NCBI RefSeq assembly: GCF_051106095.1
Contig: NC_135786.1
Coordinates: 198,715,501-198,779,500, forward strand
Reading direction: 5' to 3'
Length of the DNA: 64,000 bases
Source: Pogona vitticeps
Taxonomy: Eukaryota > Chordata > Lepidosauria > Squamata > Agamidae
Below are positions 12,361 to 23,379 of this stretch, one piece after another (the stretch's first letter is position 1; each line of letters begins with the position of its first letter). The notes below the pieces were generated by a model. It worked only from the letters and a program-made list of their open reading frames with translations. It was not told where the DNA came from and searched no databases. Position numbers and translations under genes: made by a program.

Positions 12361-12937
12361 CTTTCTCTTTCTGTGTGTATGTGTAATCTTGCAGCAAGCA
12401 ATACACATTCTTAGTGGTATTCAGTATCGCCTCAATCCACTGCAGAAATGATGAGAAGTTGGCCATGACTTAATTAAAGCCAGCAATAATGGGTGCAACC
12501 AACCAAGCATTGCTGCTTTGCAGCATTCATTAGTTTCAATAAAGTCTCTGCTAGTGTGCCATAAAGGGTGACATTTTTGTACAGGAAACGTAACCACAAG
12601 GTAAAGAATCTCTGAATTTTTTCCCATTATTAATTGCGATTATAAATGCACTACTATAGATACTATACATTATATCCTTTCATGATAAATATTTTTGCAG
12701 TGACACTCTGTTCCAAGCATCATGGTCCAGGGAGCAGTTCAAACGGGAGTGAGGTAAACAATTGTGGGTTACTGTGACCCTTCACATCTATTTAGATTGC
12801 TGCAATCTACTAACTCATGCATTACTAACTCCTGTTAATATTTTGAACCTGGAGTCTGCCCACCTCATAAAGTTGCTACTGAATCATGCCTATTCTTGAC
12901 CTCAGCTTTGCCTTAAGACCCTAACTCTAAGCATTCA

Positions 12938-13172
12938 TGGATAGCTCAGTGGTTTAGGTGTCTGGCTGCAGAGCCAGAGGCTGGGAGTTTGATTCTTCCC
13001 TGCGTCTCCTACAAGTATAACCAGCCTATGTAGCCTTGGGCAAGCTGCACAGTTCCAGGATGACCCCAAGAAGAAGGGAATGTTAAACCACTTTGGAGTA
13101 CTCTCTATCTGGAAAACCTTGAAAAAGGGTTGCCATAAGTCAGAATTTACTTGCTGGCACGTGATGATTGTT
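12938..13172 (+). mobile_element. tRNA-derived SINE (Sauria-like)
   Basis: The head has a pol III A box TAGCTCAGTGG, the CTGGCTGCAGAGCCAGAGGC block, and a B box GAGTTTGATTCTTCC. The tail GCCATAAGTCAGAATTTACT TGCTGGCAC resembles the 3' end of BovB, which is how Sauria SINEs are thought to be mobilised. It is moderately diverged. Confidence 0.8.
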
Positions 13173-13593
13173 ATTAATGAAAACGTGAAGCCCCAGTATG
13201 TGCTAGCCCTGCCTCGTTTTTGTCACTCTTCATGTGTAGCAAATACTAGTCTGAAGAAAAATATCTTCTCTAGGAATGCTTTCTCTCCACACAATCAGGA
13301 ACTAGACTATATGAACAGCCTTCACTTGTAGGAGAAGCTTTTCACTTCATATGCTGCTCTGCACATTGTAGAGAGTGATGATAAAGGACAAGCCTGTTCC
13401 CACTCATACTATGAATACCTCAATAGGGACCCTGTTTTTCTGGGATTGTCCTAATATATGATTCAAACTTGAATTTTGTGGGAATTATCTAGTCCTTGAC
13501 CCAGTTTACTTTTCATCTCCTGCTCAGAAAACAAGTCAGGACAGGATGACAACAGGATACTAAGTATGGAATGTACACTTAGAGCTGAAAATA

Positions 13594-14378
13594 CAGTGGT
13601 GCCTCGACTTACGAACGTCCTTACTTATGACCATTTTGAGTTACGACCAGCTCTGGCTGCAAAATTTTGCTTCTACTTGTGACCGGAGCTTCAAGTTATG
13701 AACAAAAAAGGCAGGAAATTCAAATTGCTAACTGAAGGTGGTGACGAGGCTTCTTCTTTGTAGCTCTTTCACCCCGGTAGTTAGAGAGTGTGCGATTGGA
13801 GGAGGCTGCCTGGTAAGGTAAGGTACTGTTTTCTGCTTTTTAAAAACAGTTTTGGGTGTTTTTGCAGCGTGGTTTTCAGATGGGGGGGTTTATATTTCTG
13901 TGCTGTAATGGGCCTTGGGAGGTTTGTTTGGTTTTTGGTTCCCCCCATTTCTGATGGGTTTTGGGGGGGTTGGTTGCTTTTTGGAGGTTCCCCCCCATTT
14001 CCGATCTGTCTTGCATGCTTCGCTTGCTTTTTGCACTGCTTTTCCCCCATTTCCGATCTGTCTTGCATGCTTCACTTGCTTTTCACATTGATTTCTCCCC
14101 ATTTCCAATCTGTCTTGCATACTGCTTTTTGCCTTGCCTTTTCCCCATTTCCATTTGTCTTGCATGCTCTGCTTGCTTTTCTCTCCCTCCCCACTCGGCC
14201 GGAAGGGGTTAATTGCGTTTCTGATGCGTCTTCTAGGAATTTTTTTTGGTGATTTTTTTTCCTTCGGCTGGAACAGATCAAATTGCATTTCAATGGGAAA
14301 TGGTGCTTTAACTTATGACCATTTCGACTTACGCCCATCTTCCGGTACGGATTAAGTTCGTAAGTCGAGGCACCACTG
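13594..14378. mobile_element. Non-autonomous Tigger-like (Tc1/mariner) element, 785 bp
   Basis: Terminal inverted repeats begin CAGTGGTGCCTCGACTTACG at the left and end ...CGTAAGTCGAGGCACCACTG at the right, flanked by TA (13592-13593 and 14379-14380) as in Tc1/mariner transposition. Subterminal TTACGAAC/TTATGACC/TTACGACC motifs repeat inside both ends. The interior carries a tandem repeat (separate entry). Open frames across it are by-products of that repeat, with no transposase motif. Confidence 0.85.
13989..14190. repeat. Tandem repeat inside the Tigger-like element
   Basis: About four copies of a 45-53-bp unit of the form CCCCATTTCCGATCTGTCTT GCATGCTTCxCTTGCTTTT, decaying towards the right. 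It produces overlapping frames on both strands (for example CLACFACFLHCFSPISDLSC) that should not be taken for genes. Confidence 0.85.
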
Positions 14379-14889
14379 TACATTCTGCTTGCTTCAGTGG
14401 CACTACTCCTAGAATTGCAGCTGGATAATGGTTTTGAAAATGATTTTTTTGTTTATTGAATGTGCAAAACCTGACTCTAAAAAGCACTTTCAAATATCTA
14501 GTCATTTCAGTTTCATTTGATTTGTAAAGAAAAATGTTGCTAATTAAAGTGAACAAACCCTAAATGTATTAATATATATTTCCCTGAAATAAGCAATTTG
14601 AAAATGTTTATATTGCTTCCTGAAAACTTTATGTAGCTGTATTTTATTATTAAATGGTTCATTCTGGTGACTGCTGTTTTATCTCAGGGCTGTGGAATAC
14701 TGGTAAGTCCTTCCCTCTATGCTTAGTAACTACTTATGTTCCAAGAAAATCATTGTAAATACTACTGAACTGAATGTACTCTTCTTTCTCTAGGACCTTG
14801 AGTTGGAATTTTTTCCCAGACAACTCAGATTGTGCCTTTGCTAATTTACCTCACAACCCCCCAAAGCACTACAGTTTCTGAATAGAGAT

Positions 14890-15850
14890 ACGCTGCTGGA
14901 GAGACCAACATTCCTGCCTTCGGGGAAGTCTTCATCATCTGTCATTCCTCAGGCACTGAGTAAGAGACCGTGTGGCTGTGCTGCTGCTGGTTGCCAGCCT
15001 TCCTGGGGGAGTTTGGTGTGGACTCTCTTGGCCTTGCCTCTGGCTGCCCCACCTCCTCCTGAACATCAGCCACCTGGCTTGGGGGGGATAAGGAGGTTTA
15101 GAAGGGGTTTTTATTGTTATTATCAATTGCCATCAGGTTATGTACATAGAGATCCACACAGGAAGGGGGGAGGGTGTTGGAGGGGGCAGCCGTTGAGGTG
15201 GTGCTGGGTAGGGGAAGGAATGGCAGTGGGGATAGAACATGCCCACGTATGAGAAGAGAGGTTAGATATCTTACATCTATCCCCTCTTCTAGTCCTACCC
15301 CCAACCAGATGGTCTCAGGTGACCATATCAGCAAACGCTTGAGCCACACGGTGCTGTTGATGAACGCCAGGTCAGTACAAAATAAGACTGCCCTCATCCA
15401 TGATGTAGTTCTGGATGAGGGTGCTGGCCTGACATGCATTACTGAGACCTCAGTGGGAGAGGAGGGTGGTGTTCCACTGGTAACATCTCATACAGATTAC
15501 TGCAATGTGCTCTACTTGGGGCTGTCTTTGAAGATGGTCCGGCAACTGCAAATGGTCTAGAATTGAGCTGTGCGGCTGGTGAGTGGTGGGGCCACTAGGG
15601 GATACATCAAGCCTATTCTGTTTAAATTACATTGGCTACCAGTTGCTGCCCGGGCCCAATTCAAAGTTGTTTTGACATATAAAGCCCTAAACGACTTGGG
15701 CCCTGGATACCTGAAGGACTGCCTCCTTCCATATGAACCTACCTCGCAGTTAAGATCTAGCCAGGGGGCCCTTTTGAAAGAGTCATCCCTCAAGGAGGTA
15801 AGAGCGATGGCTTGTAGACAAAGGGCCTTTTTGGCAGCTGCCCCCAGACT
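14890..15850 (+). mobile_element. L2-type LINE, internally deleted, left part
   Basis: Plus-strand L2 remains. An endonuclease N-terminus LMNARSVQNKTALIHD followed by LTCITETSVGEEGG (residues around the catalytic Glu) at about 15355-15475 jumps directly to the RT C-terminal region DYCNVLYLGLSLKMVRQLQMV and then ILFKLHWLPVAARAQFK and AFLAAAPRLWNTM at 15485-15860. Most of the endonuclease and all RT catalytic motifs are missing, so this is an internally deleted copy. It is interrupted at the codons for RLWNTM by a Penelope-like element and resumes at 17566. Confidence 0.8.
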
Positions 15851-15914
15851 ATGGAACACCATGTATTCGCGAAGGCTTTCACGGCCGGGATCTAATGGTT
15901 GTTGTGGGTTTTTC

Positions 15915-15995
15915 AGGCTTCTTGGCCGTGTCCTGAAGGTGGTTCTTCCTAACGTTTCGCCAGTCTCTGTGGCCGGCATCTTCAGAGGACAGCAA
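15915..15995 (-). ncRNA. Hammerhead-ribozyme-like motif in Penelope terminal repeat
   Basis: On the minus strand the block reads CTGAAGA (plus 15979-15985), a stem-II-like hairpin TGCCGGC...ACTGGC (15958-15978), then GAAAC (15953-15957). These are the two conserved core boxes of the hammerhead (CUGANGA and GAAA) in the right order and spacing. TGTCCT just before the first box (plus 15986-15991) can pair with AGGACA downstream (plus 15928-15933), as stem I would. Stem III is minimal or absent, as in the hammerheads reported from Penelope-like elements. The copy may be inactive. Motif presence is seen; ribozyme function is inference. Confidence 0.45.
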
Positions 15996-16089
15996 ACTGT
16001 GCTCTGGGTAGGCTTGGGAGTGGAGTATTTATGGCTGTGAGAAGGCTAGTTTGTGAGATAGGCTATTGTCCTAATCAGGAGATGGGTGA

Positions 16090-17247
16090 TTAGTGTGTTT
16101 TGTTGTGGGTGGTATTGTTGTAATAAGGAGGGGAGATTATCTGTCCCTGTGGTTGATGGGTGTCATTAGCTGGTCTTTTGTGTGTAGTGATCCCCTGACC
16201 TTGTGGCAGGGTGGAGTTCGTTGACCTTTTGCACTCTGTGTTTTTGAGAGCTGGGAGCCAGGTTTTGTTGAGCTTCAAACTTTCCTCCTTCCTGTTGAAG
16301 TTTTGTTGGTGCTTGTGGATTTCAATGGCTTCCCTGTGCAGTTTGACGTAATGATTGCTGGTGTTATCCAGTTTTTCAGTATTTTGAAATAGAATTTCAT
16401 GTCCAGTTTGTTTGAGGGCATGTTCAGCTACTGCAGATTTTTCTGGTTGTTTTAGTCTGCAGTGTCTCTCATGTTCTTTGATTCTGGTGTGGATGCTTCG
16501 TTTTGTGGTTCCAATGCATACCTGGCCACAACTGCAAGGCATCCGGTATACTCCTGCAGTGGTGAGGGGGTCCCTTCTGTCTTTTGCTGACCGTAACATT
16601 TGTTGTATTTTTGTGGTGGGCTTGAATACTGTTTGCAGGTTGTGTTTTTCCAAAAGTTTCCCCATGCGGTCTGTGACCCCTTTGATGTATGGCAAGAATA
16701 CTTTGTTTGTGGGTGGCTGTTTTTCTTCTTCAGTTCGGTGTTCTTTTCTTGGTTTGATGGCTCTTGTGATTTCATTTTTGGAGTAGTCATTTGCCTGTAG
16801 GGCCCAATTCAGATGGTTGAGTTCAGTGTTGAGAAACTGAGCTTCACAGTTCTGATTTGCACAGTCTACCAGTGCTTTGATTATGCCTCTTTTTTGCCGT
16901 GGGTGGTGGTTGGAGTTTTTGTGTAGGTACCAGTCTGTGTGGGTGGGTTTTCTGTAGACCTTGTGTCCCAGTTGGAGGTCAGTTTTGCATAGGACCATGA
17001 CATCTAGGAACGGGAGTTGGCCCTCTCTTTCTTTTTCCATGGTGAATTGTATATTTGGGTGGATGCTGTTGAGATGGTGGAGAAATTCTTCCAATTTTTC
17101 TTCACCGTGACTCCAGATTGTAAAGGTGTCATCCATATATCGGAACCAGACTGTGGGTGCGAGGGGTGCCGAAGCCAGGGCAAGTTTTTCAAAATGCTCT
17201 ATGTAGAAATTTGCTATAACCGGGCTGAGAGGGCTGCCCATGGCCAC
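16090..17247 (-). CDS. Penelope-like RT (C-terminal half) and GIY-YIG endonuclease remnant, 385 aa
   Basis: An open stretch with RT motifs AMGSPLSPVIANFY at the start and FRYMDDTFTIW (YMDD near residue 37), then FLDVMV and GHKVYRKPTHTDWYLHKNS, a typical Penelope RT thumb/palm order. Near residues 230-262 is the endonuclease signature GVYRMPCSCGQVCIGTTKRS followed by HTRIKEHERHC, the GIY-YIG fold with its Arg helix and a Cys cluster. The rest is basic and ends in a polar tail. Penelope elements use this protein for nicking and target-primed reverse transcription. It lacks the N-terminal RT fingers and is not a complete gene. Confidence 0.85.
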   Translation of the reverse strand: MAMGSPLSPVIANFYIEHFEKLALASAPLAPTVWFRYMDDTFTIWSHGEEKLEEFLHHLNSIHPNIQFTMEKEREGQLPFLDVMVLCKTDLQLGHKVYRKPTHTDWYLHKNSNHHPRQKRGIIKALVDCANQNCEAQFLNTELNHLNWALQANDYSKNEITRAIKPRKEHRTEEEKQPPTNKVFLPYIKGVTDRMGKLLEKHNLQTVFKPTTKIQQMLRSAKDRRDPLTTAGVYRMPCSCGQVCIGTTKRSIHTRIKEHERHCRLKQPEKSAVAEHALKQTGHEILFQNTEKLDNTSNHYVKLHREAIEIHKHQQNFNRKEESLKLNKTWLPALKNTECKRSTNSTLPQGQGITTHKRPANDTHQPQGQIISPPYYNNTTHNKTH

Positions 17248-17565
17248 ACCATCTGTCTGTTCATAGAATTCATAATCCCACTGGAAATAGCTGGTTGTAA
17301 GGCAGTGTTGGAAGAGGGCCTTGATGTCTTCTGGAAATATCTGCTGGATGAGTATCAGGGTGTCCTTTACCGGTACCTTAGTGAACAGGGATGCTACATC
17401 AAAACTGACCAGTCTATCCCCAGGGTTGAGTTTTAGGGTGCTAATCTTGCTTATGAAATGTCCTGAGTCTTTGATGTAGGATGAGGTTTGTCCAATGTGG
17501 GTCTGTAGGAGGGTTGCTAGGTGTTTGGCTAATTCATATGTTTGGCTAATTCATATGTTGGGGGG

Positions 17566-17990
<425 letters not shown>

Positions 17991-17999
17991 TAATTAATT

Positions 18000-19039
18000 A
18001 ATTTTCCTGTCAAACTCCTCCAGAAAAAAAGTTCCCTTTAAATTTTATGGAAAATTTTCTTTATTTTTAGTGTGCAAACTCTTACAACAAAGATGGGGAG
18101 AACCCTAGAGAAATAATTTCTTGATAAATGTTGACAGTAAAATTTATATATATATAAATCTTATATATATATATCTTGATCTAGGGGCTTTTGACTGTCC
18201 GACATCTTCTCATGGTTGAGCTTCCTTGTAAAGTTGTTTCTCTTATAAACTACAGAAGAAGGTCCAGAAAGGACAAGTAAATATTTTCACCAAGAGCTAC
18301 ATTTGTTTTATTCCTGCTTAGTTACAGAAAATGAACACCAACAATATATTTATTTCAATGTGACACATAATTATGCACTTTCTATTTGTCCTGTCTACCT
18401 TAAATTACTTTATACAAATTGTATTTCAAAGGGAGTAAAAGTGAAATTATGTTACATATATATATCATTATACCCTAACTTCCACTCTTAATGATAATTT
18501 GTAGATATTTTGGAAAACATTTACTTTGGGAAAGCAGGAAGCTACATGCCCAGCTGTTTGTCATATTGCATATTTTATACTAATTATAATAACAGAAAAG
18601 TAATCAAAAGATGAACAAACAGGCAGCTTAAATTTGAAATTTTTAAAATGAAGGAAAGCCACAAAGTCTTCAGTACCTGGCTGCTTTATGCAGCAGCCAA
18701 TGAATGCTCAGGCTTTAGAGTCGAGGGATTTGCACATGATTTCCTCATAAAAAGAATGAAAACCTGTACTTTTCCTGAAGAGCAATTATGACAGAGCATA
18801 AACTTGGCCTCTTGGGCTGAAAAGTTTATTTGCTTATCCTGTCAGGATGACATCTGTAGCTGGTAAAAGGCTATTTAGTGTGGACTTAGATGCTGAACAG
18901 GACCCACCTCAAAAGCCCAAGTATTCAGCAACTATACTGAATGGTGTGGTTATATGGGCTGGCTGGGCAAGGGGAGGTCATCCATTGTTCAACCTAACCC
19001 AAACCTTGCCCAGTTCAGGACAGGCCTCAAATATGCACT
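18000..19039. other. No gene seen
   Basis: AT-rich intergenic sequence with a TATATA run at 18147-18172. Nothing recognisable apart from possible upstream debris of the LINE at 19040. Confidence 0.6.
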
Positions 19040-19575
19040 TTTGGTATCACCTGGCAGGAAAAAGTTCCAAATAGAGTAATCCTAGAACGAGCTGGAATTT
19101 TTAGCACGTATACATTACTGAAACAGCAATGTCTACATTGGCTTGGGCATGTCGTGAGAATCGCTGATGGTTGGATTCCAAAAGATCTCCTGTATGGAGA
19201 ATAAGTACAGGGAAATCGTCCCAGAGGGAGACCACAGCTGTGATACAAAGATATCTGCAAGCAGGATCTGAAGGCCTTAGGAATGGACCTCAACAAATGG
19301 GAAACCTTGACATCTGAGCATTCAGCCTGGATGCAGGCAGTGCAGCATGGCCTCTTCCAATTTGAAGAGATACTTGTTCAGCAAGCTGAGGCAAAGAGGC
19401 AGTCCTTAAACCATCAAAATCAGGGAGCTGGACAGAGGACAAATTTTATTTGTCTCCAATGTGGAAGGGATTGTCACTCTCGAATTGGCCTTCTCAGCCA
19501 CACTAGACGCTGTTCCAAGACCTCTGTTCAGAGCACGTTACCATAGTCTCTCGAGACTGAAGGATGCCTACAGGT
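19040..19575 (+). mobile_element. Non-LTR retrotransposon C-terminus with Cys/His finger
   Basis: The plus strand encodes LKQQCLHWLGHVVRIADGWI and PKDLLYGE (LRWLGHVxRMxxxRxPKxLLYGEL in relatives), then a basic GNRPRGRP-like region. An open frame from 19283 follows: MDLNKWETLTSEHSAWMQAV ... FICLQCGRDCHSRIGLLSH, with Cys-x2-Cys-x12-His-x4-Cys. This C-terminal layout belongs to a widespread vertebrate and invertebrate non-LTR family whose clade I cannot fix here. It has a stop after LLYGE (19202) and a frame change before 19283. The 3' end CGAGACTGAAGGATGCCTAC fits that family. RT and endonuclease are absent. Confidence 0.65.
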
Positions 19576-20849
19576 TTGTGTTGAATTATATATATAAAAG
19601 GCAGAAGGTATCTTTCCTCCCTTGTAATGTCTGAGAAATGGTTATCTGAGTGTGTCTGATATTCATCACGGTACCAGAGATGTTTGCCATGGAGAACACC
19701 ATCTCCTCCAATTACTGCCTGTGTCCAGAGATTACATAGTCTATGGCTGGGCCATCAGAAGCTATGTGGAGATTTGTAAATTAAAGAACTTTAATTTTCT
19801 AAACCAAATACAGTACAAATATTATTTCCAATTCTTCTCTTCGTTTGCTTTGTTATATGTGGGGAGCCTGAGTATCTCACTCTGATATCTCTGCTGTGTT
19901 ACAAGAAGAATGGCTGTATTATGCTCCTCTTTGGTCTACCATGGAAGTTGACCAAAGACTGAAAGAAGAGAATAAAAGACATGGTGGCCATATTAGGATA
20001 TTTTTATTTAACAAGTGCTGAAAACAGAGAAGGTCATTATACTGCTGATCCCGTTTCTCAGAGCTATTGAATCCACTACAGAATTGAAAAGGGTTATTTT
20101 AGCTATAAAACACATTTCTAGTCCTTCTGCACCTTTCATTCACAAACATCAGATCTTCCTGATTTGCACTTTACAGCTCTCAAAAGGCTTTTGGTCTGGG
20201 CTATTGCTGCTATCCATTTTCATACTGTCCAACTGTGCATTTGATTTAGGACTTTCCACAACTGATATGATTGATATCTTTTTACAAAATAGCATTCCTG
20301 CATGACGGAAACAGAGCTAATACATTTCTGAAAAGCCAAATACATGTTAGCCAGTATGTCTGTGTGACGGAGTGTGGTGTATGTGTTGGAGTTGGACTGG
20401 ACAGACTCTTCAACCATGAAACTCACTAGATGCTCTAAAGAATGCTATTTTTAACTTTCTAGGAGGTAGATGCTACAGCTGACCTCCTAGCACACCTGTT
20501 GGTCCAAAATTCCAGTTATTCCCCAGGTAATCTACTAGATATTACCAGAATTGTGGCTTCTATTGGCTCTTTATCAGATAAACCAATTAATTCCCAGTTG
20601 TACACTGTTTTATAGTGTAAAAATTAGTTTGTTGTACTTCTACACTCTACAAGGCATTGTGGAAAGATGCTAACATTTTCAATGGCTATTTTGAAGGAGG
20701 CACAGCCATTGTTTCACTGCCAGTAAAAAGGTGGCCAGTAGGGACCACATCCTTTCAGGGGTTTTGGTTTTTTTTTGATTGCCCAGTGACCTGTTGTAGC
20801 AATCACTCCTGGTATGAATATTCAGCAGTGTATTTGCATGTACCAATGT

Positions 20850-21310
20850 CAGCTGTTGGGAGGTGGAGCCAGAGAAACTAGAATGGAGGGGTGAGTCAGA
20901 GTCTAGGGAGTTCAGTCAGAAAGACAGAGAAGAGAGAAAGAGTTTTGGGGTTTGAGGCAGAGAGAGTGTTTGTCAGAGTGTGACCTGTATTAATTTAGAA
21001 GAGGTTAAAGTAAAATACTGAAGCTTTCTGTAACTTTAAGAATGTGCTTAAGAATTAGTCCTAAAAGCAAAAAAGTGTGCTGCTTATATACCGCCCCATA
21101 GTACTTCAAGCACTCTCTGGGCGGTTTACAAGTTAATTATGCAGGCTACACATTGCCCCCCCCCCCGCGAGCTGGGTACTCATTTTACCGTCCTCAGAAG
21201 ACAACTTGTATTCAATAAACCTGTTTCTGCTTAAAAGTTCAGTACTGATTGGACCTCAGTCTTTCATAGGAAATATAGGTTGATAAGGAGATCAACTTGT
21301 GGCAGCGTGT
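20850..21310 (+). mobile_element. Possible LTR-retrotransposon LTR and leader fragment
   Basis: An ATTCAATAAACCTGTTTCTG polyadenylation-like block (21212-21231) is followed about 70 bases later by CTTGTGGCAGCGTGTT, the look of an LTR 3' part followed by a primer-binding region (TGGC.GCG type). A SINE tail lies inside. No coding remains and no second LTR are visible. A fossil at most; weak call. Confidence 0.3.
21074..21200 (-). mobile_element. tRNA-derived SINE, second family, head-truncated
   Basis: The tail half of the same family: GCTGCTTATATACCGCCCCA, CAAGCACTCTCTGGGCGGTT, a poly-C run at 21154-21165 and GAGCTGGGTACTCATTTTAC. The tRNA head is absent. It sits inside LTR-like sequence, see the entry at 20850. 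Confidence 0.75.
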
Positions 21311-22781
21311 TAAAGGGCTTGCTGGGATACCTTCGTGAGCTCTGGGTTTGGTGAAACAAGCAGGGGTTGTGGGGTAAATGTCACACCTATTAATTCTAGA
21401 TTACAAGGTGTTATAACTTAGCTAAAACTGTATGCATGTTAGACTTGTATATTTCTTCAACCTTCCCTACCTTTCTCTTTCAAATCCAAGTGTGTGTCTA
21501 CACTACAGTTTTAGCAATTTTATACCACTTTAACTATCAAGGCTCCATCCTAATCAATCCAGGGATATGCAGCTTGGCAAAATACTTAGAAATCTGTGTT
21601 AAAAGTTTATAAAGCACTTCCCTGAACCACAGCACTCAAACTATTTAGCAGAGAAATCCAAGTACTATAACAATCTCCGGGCATCAGGATACTGTTGGAT
21701 AGACTACGGACAAAGTGGTATCATAGTCTTCTAACTCTGTAGTGTAAGTACCTTGTGATATGAGATCCACTTTGCTTGGGGGCAATCAAAAGTTATCTAC
21801 TGTATAATGCAATCCTCTCTCCTAAGGTACTCAAAGGACCTATTCCTGTCCCTCGTAATTGATTTTAGGATGTAGCCTAAGAGTGCAAATTGTATCATAA
21901 GTAAATTTGATACAATTTCCAAGCAAGGACTGCAGCTTAATACAATATTGCATAGCTCTTTCTTCTGCCTCCACCCTATGGTTGTTACAACCTTGTCTAG
22001 GTTATTGGAGGTCCCCCCCCCCCATTTTTTTTCTGCTTAGCGGAAATTATCAAAATAATAGTTCCAAGTTTGTTCATTACTTTCTGCCATTTTCATTTGC
22101 CCTAATGAGGTTATTTTTAGGACCAATGAACTAGATGAGTCTAATGCATCCTACACAGGGCTGCTTTTTTCAAACAGTTCAGAAACAAAAACAATAGGTT
22201 CAGGATGCAAATGGCAGAGTGAGAAAGTCTGCACATGTACAACTACTTTACTTCAGTGCCACTGCTTTGAAAAATTTCTGGCACTGACCTTTAAAACACT
22301 ACGTAGGATGAGTTCATATTGTCTCAGGAGTTGCTTAGATTGACAAGAACTTAAATAGGAGACACTTCCATTAACTGAGATCCAGTTCCTCAGAACCAGA
22401 GACAGAGTCTTCTTGAAGTACCCCCCCCCCAAAATTTTGAGATTCATTCCCCAGGCAGATGTGGTAATCCCCCTTTTGAGTTGTTCTTAGATTAATTTGG
22501 AAAACGTTTCCAATTTTAACAACCAATTGCAGGTTTTAAAGTTTATCCCATTTTAAACTGCTGCAGTTTTATTATGTTGACTGCTTTTATTAAATATTTA
22601 TGTTTATAAAACGGCATTGCAAACTGCTTTGGGCAGGTTTCTTTTGCTTTGCTTTTAAGAACAAGGTGTAAATGCTTGAGTAAATCCATTATCTTCCAGC
22701 AATTCTTGAGTAGCATCAGGTAAGTCATAGCTTCTCAACTGAAGAGAAGAGCTATTGCTACCTTCAATTGCCTCTGAAAAA

Positions 22782-23012
22782 AGCAAAAAGCAAAGCGTGC
22801 TGCTTATACAGTACCGTCCCATAGCGCTTCAAGCATTCTCTGGGCGGTTTACAAGTTAATTATTCAGGCTACACATTGCCCCCCCCCCCCCGTGAGCTGG
22901 GTACTCATTTTACCGACCTCGGAAGGATGGAAGGCTGAGTCAACCTTGAGCCAGCTACCTGGGATTGAACCCCAGGTCGTGAGCACAGTTTTGGCTGCAG
23001 TACAGAAGAGTG
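22782..23012 (-). mobile_element. tRNA-derived SINE, second family, near full length
   Basis: The complement of the SINE at 30122: plus strand GCTTATACAGTACCGTCCCA, GCATTCTCTGGGCGGTTTAC, a poly-C run at 22880-22891, CGACCTCGGAAGGATGGAAG, GGGATTGAACCCCAGGTCGT (B box) and TTTTGGCTGCAGTACAG. It lies about 400 bp upstream of the CpG island. Confidence 0.8.
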
Positions 23013-23379
23013 CGGGGCCTGTGTGACAGAAAAAGATTTGTATCACTGGGGAGGAATACACACTGAAGATTTCAGCGCCTCCGATATGCTAATTGATGAT
23101 AACTTTAATAAACTTTGTTTCTGTGTTGTTGCCCGTTCGCCAGCCTTTCTAGACGGTAACGGTGGCTCAGTAAGCGCAGCCTCAGAACAACGGGCTGCTT
23201 TTCACTCCCGTTCGTCCACTGGCGCGCTTTCAAGATTCACGGGCGCTTTTTATCTTCACCCCAGGCGTGTGGGCTCTTCTTCATCACAACGTATGCTGTA
23301 ATAAATTCGTTCATCCCCCTGTAGAAAGGGTTACACACGGAAAGGGGGCACGACTGCTGCCTTCCAGCCAGGTGAAAAG

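Larger units (their letters stand above)
15863..17565 (-). mobile_element. Penelope-like element (RT plus GIY-YIG endonuclease), broken
   Basis: A 1703-bp element on the minus strand inserted in the L2, flanked by ATGGAACACCAT at 15851-15862 and 17566-17577. Its coding part joins a reverse transcriptase with a C-terminal GIY-YIG endonuclease, an order diagnostic of Penelope-like elements. RT homology starts before the ATG-type frame, near 17430 (LVSFDVASLFTKVPV-like). The 3' terminal region at 15863-15995 holds a conserved GAAGATGCCGGCCACAGA block that recurs widely in squamates. A 17-base direct repeat TTTGGCTAATTCATATG sits at its 5' edge (17523-17557). The element lacks its 5' part and is a fossil of moderate age. 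Confidence 0.9.

Noticed and set aside
13781-14383. Frames of 83-154 codons on both strands
   Set aside because: They arise from the tandem repeat in the Tigger-like element; no transposase motif.
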